From SHXR01 sp046160305 (lineage in GTDB: Bacteria; Pseudomonadota; Gammaproteobacteria; Burkholderiales; SG8-39), in assembly GCA_046160305.1 (NCBI GenBank), contig JBJXGX010000169.1, forward strand, positions 1-43,873: a stretch of DNA of 43,873 nt, read 5' to 3'. The position numbers were made by a program, and so were the translations under genes. The notes under the pieces are model-generated. The model had not been told where the DNA came from and did no database searches. It saw nothing but the letters and a program-made list of their open reading frames with translations. This document shows, one piece after another, positions 40,244 to 43,873 of this stretch. Positions within the stretch are counted from its first letter, which is position 1, and each line of letters starts with the position of its first letter.

Positions 40244-41452
40244 ATGGAATCCCGCGATTTCCCGCGTATCAAGCGCCTGCCCCCCTATGTCTTCAACATT
40301 ACGGGCGAGCTGAAGCAGGCGGCGCGGCGCCGTGGCGAAGACATTATTGATCTTTCCATGGGCAACCCCGACGGCCCCACACCCAAGCATATCGTCGACA
40401 AGCTGATCGAGACCGCGCAACGCCCTGATACGCACGGGTATTCCGTATCCAAAGGCATCCCGCGTCTGCGGCGCGCGATCACGAACTGGTATGAACGCCG
40501 GTACGGCATCGAACTCGATCCGGAAAGCGAAGCGATCGTGACGATCGGCTCCAAAGAAGGGCTCGCGCACCTGATGCTCGCCACCCTCGATCGAGGCGAT
40601 ACGGTGCTTGTGCCCAATCCGAGCTATCCGATCCATATCTATGGGGCGATTATCGCCGGCGCCGATATCCGCTCGGTGCGGATGACCCCCGGTGTCGACT
40701 TCTTCGCCGAACTCGAACGTGCGATCCGGGAATCGTTGCCAAAACCAAAGATGATGGTATTGGGATTCCCGTCCAACCCGACCGCCCAATGCGTGGATCT
40801 GCCGTTCTTCGAACGCGTGGTGGCCCTCGCCAAGCAGCACGATATCTTTGTCGTGCATGACTTGGCGTACGCCGACATCGTGTTCGACGACTACAAGGCG
40901 CCCTCCATCATGCAGGTGAAGGGCGCGCGCGATGTGGCGGTCGAGTTCTTCACCATGTCGAAGAGCTACAACATGGCCGGCTGGCGCATCGGATTCATGG
41001 TCGGCAATGCCGAGCTGGTGACGGCACTCGGGCGCATCAAGAGTTACCACGACTACGGAACATTCACGCCGGTGCAGGTCGCCGCGATCGCTGCCCTGGA
41101 AGGTCCGCAGGTGTGTGTCGAAGAAATCCGTGTGAAGTACCAGAAGCGCCGCGATGTCCTGTACAAGGGTCTCACGGAAGCCGGTTGGGATGTGGAATGT
41201 CCGAAGGCGTCGATGTATATCTGGGCCGAGATCCCCGATTTCTACAAGGCCATGGGCTCGCTCGAATTCGCGAAAAAAATTCTCGATGATGCGAAGGTCG
41301 CGGTGTCGCCCGGGGTCGGCTTCGGTGACTATGGCGATAGCCATGTGCGGATGGCGCTGATCGAGAACGAGGCGCGCATCCGGCAGGCGGTGCGAGGAAT
41401 CAAGGAAATGTTCCGGAAAGACGGCCTCGTCAAGACGAGCCGCGCGGCATGA
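40244..41452 (+). CDS. alaC: Alanine-forming PLP aminotransferase, AlaC type (402 aa)
   Basis: Fold-type I class I/II aminotransferase. DLSMGNPDGPTPKHIVDKL, QRPDTHGYSVSKGIPRLRRA, IVTIGSKEGLAHLML, VPNPSYPIHIYGA, FPSNPTAQCVDLPFFE, VVHDLAYADIVFDDYKAPSI and the PLP lysine K240 in EFFTMSKSYNMAGWRIGFMV match E. coli AlaC (YfdZ) along the whole length. It makes alanine from pyruvate and glutamate; relatives in this gene context are sometimes annotated as making homoserine-linked or methionine intermediates, which is not shown. GAGG six nt before ATG 40244. It overlaps the GNAT gene by 4 nt. Confidence 0.93.
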   Translation: MESRDFPRIKRLPPYVFNITGELKQAARRRGEDIIDLSMGNPDGPTPKHIVDKLIETAQRPDTHGYSVSKGIPRLRRAITNWYERRYGIELDPESEAIVTIGSKEGLAHLMLATLDRGDTVLVPNPSYPIHIYGAIIAGADIRSVRMTPGVDFFAELERAIRESLPKPKMMVLGFPSNPTAQCVDLPFFERVVALAKQHDIFVVHDLAYADIVFDDYKAPSIMQVKGARDVAVEFFTMSKSYNMAGWRIGFMVGNAELVTALGRIKSYHDYGTFTPVQVAAIAALEGPQVCVEEIRVKYQKRRDVLYKGLTEAGWDVECPKASMYIWAEIPDFYKAMGSLEFAKKILDDAKVAVSPGVGFGDYGDSHVRMALIENEARIRQAVRGIKEMFRKDGLVKTSRAA

Positions 41453-41892
41453 TCGAAATTCGCGCCGTCACCGATCCGGCCGGGAAGGTCGTCGCGCCCG
41501 AGTGGTTGAACCGCGCGGAAGGCGTGCATCGGCAGCTACGTACGCAGCTTCCCGGCGACTACGTTGGGCGCATGCGGGTGGTCTTCACAGGCGGCGGGCG
41601 AATGTTCGTGGCGATGGCGGGCGACGACGTGGTGGGTGTCGCGGTCTATCGCGTATTGGAGAATACCAACGACGGGCGCAAGTTCTATGTCGATGACCTG
41701 GTTACCGACGAGACGAAGCGCTCCACAGGGGTGGGTCACGCCCTGATGCAGGCGCTGGAAATCGAAGCCCGGCGTCTCGATTGCGACATGCTTGCCCTCG
41801 ATTCGGGTACGCAGCGCACGGCGGCCCACAAATTCTATTTCCGCGAAGGGATGACGATCGCGTCATTCCATTTCAAGAAGCCGCTCAGATGA
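41449..41892 (+). CDS. GNAT family N-acetyltransferase (147 aa)
   Basis: The acetyl-CoA loop lies in DETKRSTGVGHALMQALEIE (R/K-x-x-G-x-G form), preceded by the strand FYVDDLVTDE and followed by LALDSGTQRTAAHKFYFREG and MTIASFHFKK, the common GNAT ending. Substrate unknown. Its ATG overlaps the alaC stop, and its stop overlaps the hom ATG, each by 4 nt, so it is translated as part of the alaC-GNAT-hom unit. This tight placing suggests it acts on an amino acid or on one of the neighbouring enzymes; that is inference. Confidence 0.9.
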   Translation: MIEIRAVTDPAGKVVAPEWLNRAEGVHRQLRTQLPGDYVGRMRVVFTGGGRMFVAMAGDDVVGVAVYRVLENTNDGRKFYVDDLVTDETKRSTGVGHALMQALEIEARRLDCDMLALDSGTQRTAAHKFYFREGMTIASFHFKKPLR

Positions 41893-43205
41893 AACCGATC
41901 AATGTGGGACTGCTTGGCATCGGTACGGTCGGCGGTGGCACCTTCACTGTTCTATCGCGCAATCGCGAAGAGATTTCCAGGCGCGCCGGGCGTGACATCC
42001 GCATCAGCATGGTCGCCGAGAAAGACATCGAGAAGGCACGCCGGATCGTGGGCGATGCCGCCACCATCGTCGCCGACGCCGCGCGCGTCGTGGAAAGCCC
42101 GGATATCGACATCGTCATCGAGTTGATCGGCGGCTACACGGTGGCCAAGGATTTCGTGCTCCGCGCGATCAACAACGGCAAGCACGTGGTCACCGCGAAC
42201 AAGGCCATGCTGGCGATTCACGGCAACGAAATCTTCGCGGCAGCCCAAGCCAAGGGCGTGATCGTCGCATTCGAGGCGGCCGTGTGCGGCGGCATCCCGA
42301 TCATCAAGGCGTTGCGCGAGGGCTTGACCGCCAATCGCATCGAATGGATCGCCGGCATCGTGAACGGCACATCGAATTTCATCCTCTCCGAAATGCGCGA
42401 CAAGGGGTTGCCGTTCGACACCGTGTTGAAGGAAGCCCAGGCGCGCGGTTACGCGGAAGCCGACCCGACCTTCGACATCGAAGGGGTGGACGCCGCGCAC
42501 AAGACCACGATCCTGTCGGCGCTCGCGTTCGGCATCCCGATGCAATTCACGAAGGCGTACACCGAGGGCATCACCAAGCTCACCCAGGACGACATCAAGT
42601 ATGCCGAGCAACTCGGCTATCGCATCAAGCTGCTTGGCATCACCAAACGCACCGAGCGTGGCATCGAGCTTCGCGTGCATCCCACCTTGATCCCGACGCG
42701 CCGATTGATCGCGAATGTCGAAGGCGTGATGAATGCGGTGCTGATCAATGGCGATGCGGTCGGGCAGACCATGTACTACGGCGCCGGCGCCGGTGCCGAA
42801 CCGACAGCAAGCGCGGTCGTGGCCGATCTGGTCGATATCGCCCGCACACTCACGACCGATCCTGGAAATCGCGTGCCGCATCTGGCTTTCCAGCCCGATC
42901 AGCTCACGAACATCGCGATCCTCCCGATGGAGGACGTGGTCACGTCCTATTACCTGCGCATGCGCGTGCTCGATCAACCGGGTGTGCTGGCCGACATCAC
43001 CCGCATCCTCGCAGATCGCTCGATCTCGATCGATGCAATGGTGCAGCGGGAACCGGGCGAAGGCGAAGACCAGGTCGACATCATCATGCTCACGCATGAA
43101 ACCCGCGAGAAGAATGTGAACGACGCGATTGCGCGGATCGAAGGACTACCCGTCGTAACAGGGCGGGTGACGCGCATCCGGTTGGAAGAGCTGGCGACGC
43201 GGTAG
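41889..43205 (+). CDS. hom: Homoserine dehydrogenase (438 aa)
   Basis: NAD(P) loop NVGLLGIGTVGGGTFTVL at the start, then IDIVIELIGGYTVAKDFVLR, VVTANKAMLAIHGNEIF, AFEAAVCGGIPIIKALREGL, WIAGIVNGTSNFILSEM and AEADPTFDIEGVDAAHKTT, the catalytic region. A C-terminal ACT domain begins MRVLDQPGVLADITRILADR, which would bind a feedback effector such as threonine. It reduces aspartate semialdehyde to homoserine for threonine and methionine. ATG 41889 overlaps the GNAT stop (ATGA); a longer frame to 41781 is the GNAT gene in another phase. thrC follows 13 nt downstream. Confidence 0.96.
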   Translation: MKPINVGLLGIGTVGGGTFTVLSRNREEISRRAGRDIRISMVAEKDIEKARRIVGDAATIVADAARVVESPDIDIVIELIGGYTVAKDFVLRAINNGKHVVTANKAMLAIHGNEIFAAAQAKGVIVAFEAAVCGGIPIIKALREGLTANRIEWIAGIVNGTSNFILSEMRDKGLPFDTVLKEAQARGYAEADPTFDIEGVDAAHKTTILSALAFGIPMQFTKAYTEGITKLTQDDIKYAEQLGYRIKLLGITKRTERGIELRVHPTLIPTRRLIANVEGVMNAVLINGDAVGQTMYYGAGAGAEPTASAVVADLVDIARTLTTDPGNRVPHLAFQPDQLTNIAILPMEDVVTSYYLRMRVLDQPGVLADITRILADRSISIDAMVQREPGEGEDQVDIIMLTHETREKNVNDAIARIEGLPVVTGRVTRIRLEELATR

Positions 43206-43218
43206 ATCGTCCGAATTC

Positions 43219-43873
43219 ATGCGCTACATCAGCACCCGCGGTGGCGCGCCGCCGCAAACATTTACTTCAATCCTCCTCGAAGGCCTCGCACCCGGCGGTG
43301 GCCTGTTCGTGCCGGACGCATTTCCATCGTTGTCGAGCGCCGATCTCGATCGCCTGCGGCCGGTGGGTTATCGCGATCTTGCGTTCGCGATCTTGTCGCT
43401 CTTCGCCGATGACATTCCGCCGCACGACTTGCGCCGGATTGTCGATCGCGCCTATACAGCGGAGGTGTTTCATTCCGAGGACATCGCACCGCTCAAGACG
43501 CTCACGCCGGGATTGAACCTGCTTTGTCTATCGAACGGACCCACGCTTGCCTTCAAGGACATGGCGATGCAGTTTCTCGGGCACCTGTTCGAATATGTGC
43601 TCGCCAGGCAGGGCAGGTCGTTGAACGTCCTTGGCGCGACATCGGGCGACACCGGTTCGTCGGCCGAGTATGCGATGCGTGGCAAGAAGGGGATCAACGT
43701 CTTCATGCTCTCGCCGCATGATCGGATGAGCGCCTTCCAGCGCGCGCAGATGTTCTCGCTGCAGGACGCGAATATCCACAACATCGCGATTCGCGGGGTG
43801 TTCGACGATTGCCAGGACGTCGTGAAGGCGGTGTCGAACGATGCAGCGTTCAAAGCGAAGTACCGGATCGGTG
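43219..43873 (+). CDS. thrC: Threonine synthase, 5' part (cut by window end)
   Basis: Reading from ATG 43219 gives 218 residues open to the window end. The start MRYISTRGGAPPQTFTSILL and EGLAPGGGLFVPDAFP is the usual N-terminus of the proteobacterial ThrC class. The PLP lysine is K113 in NGPTLAFKDMAMQFLGHLFE, and GATSGDTGSSAEYAMRGK is the phosphate-binding loop. It makes threonine from O-phosphohomoserine and is co-transcribed with hom (13 nt apart). The C-terminal half lies outside the window. Confidence 0.94.
   Translation, partial: MRYISTRGGAPPQTFTSILLEGLAPGGGLFVPDAFPSLSSADLDRLRPVGYRDLAFAILSLFADDIPPHDLRRIVDRAYTAEVFHSEDIAPLKTLTPGLNLLCLSNGPTLAFKDMAMQFLGHLFEYVLARQGRSLNVLGATSGDTGSSAEYAMRGKKGINVFMLSPHDRMSAFQRAQMFSLQDANIHNIAIRGVFDDCQDVVKAVSNDAAFKAKYRIG

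Noticed and set aside
1..43873. Genomic island or prophage
   Set aside because: No integrase, transposase, tRNA att site or phage gene; base use looks even across the window.

Overview
The window looks like chromosomal DNA of a GC-rich (about 60% by eye) Gram-negative bacterium, most likely a betaproteobacterium. The evidence is a lipid A L-Ara4N (arn) operon, a proteobacterial PhoH-Bcp neighbourhood, an alaC/hom/thrC amino-acid block, a pcaF of the PaaJ/PcaF type and several small protein families common in that class. This placement is inference; there is no rRNA or other marker gene. Genes are dense, mostly with good ribosome binding sites, and many are chained by 4-nt ATGA/GTGA overlaps. 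I see no tRNA, rRNA, CRISPR array, transposase or phage gene.

Left part (1-18 kb) is a mosaic of catabolic and lipid genes on both strands. It has two hydantoinase/oxoprolinase loci (a hyuA cut by the window start; a full hyuA-hyuB pair at 5269-9244), two SDRs, a gentisate-dioxygenase-like bicupin, an alpha/beta hydrolase and a DadA-like FAD oxidoreductase. These are followed by a DUF1499 protein, a short charged protein, a MetE-core (MesD-like) methionine synthase, a methyltransferase/FAD-oxidoreductase pair that may make methyl-branched or furan fatty acids, an MBL-fold hydrolase and pcaF. Middle part (17.7-32.4 kb) holds a helicase-exonuclease pair like Bacillus MrfA-MrfB, lon, dnaB and a twin CDGSH protein. 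It continues with a three-gene overlapping set (beta-propeller, atypical NodB-type deacetylase, membrane fatty-acid-hydroxylase), a DUF3563-like protein divergent from a LysR regulator, a PIN-PhoH protein and a Bcp peroxiredoxin.

Right part (32.4-43.9 kb) is a minus-strand arn operon, read from high to low coordinates: Mth938-like gene, arnT, arnE-like, arnB, arnC, a separate ArnA formyltransferase, a separate ArnA decarboxylase, arnD. The bifunctional ArnA of E. coli is split here into two genes joined by an ATGA overlap. Divergent from it is alaC-GNAT-hom-thrC, again linked by 4-nt overlaps; thrC runs off the window.

The most unusual non-coding signals are: three 140-175 bp elements with long inverted ends built from a GAGGACGCA-like 9-mer and unrelated centres (2942, 15106, 33400), one lying inside the arn operon; a 28-bp tandem repeat that re-copies the 3' end and stop codon of pcaF; paired hairpins between phoH and bcp; and a one-base frameshift in the Mth938-like gene whose restored frame ends exactly in a GTGA overlap with arnT. 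The best candidates for incompletely described biology are the inverted-end elements, the methyltransferase/FAD pair, the MrfAB pair and the propeller/deacetylase/hydroxylase set.
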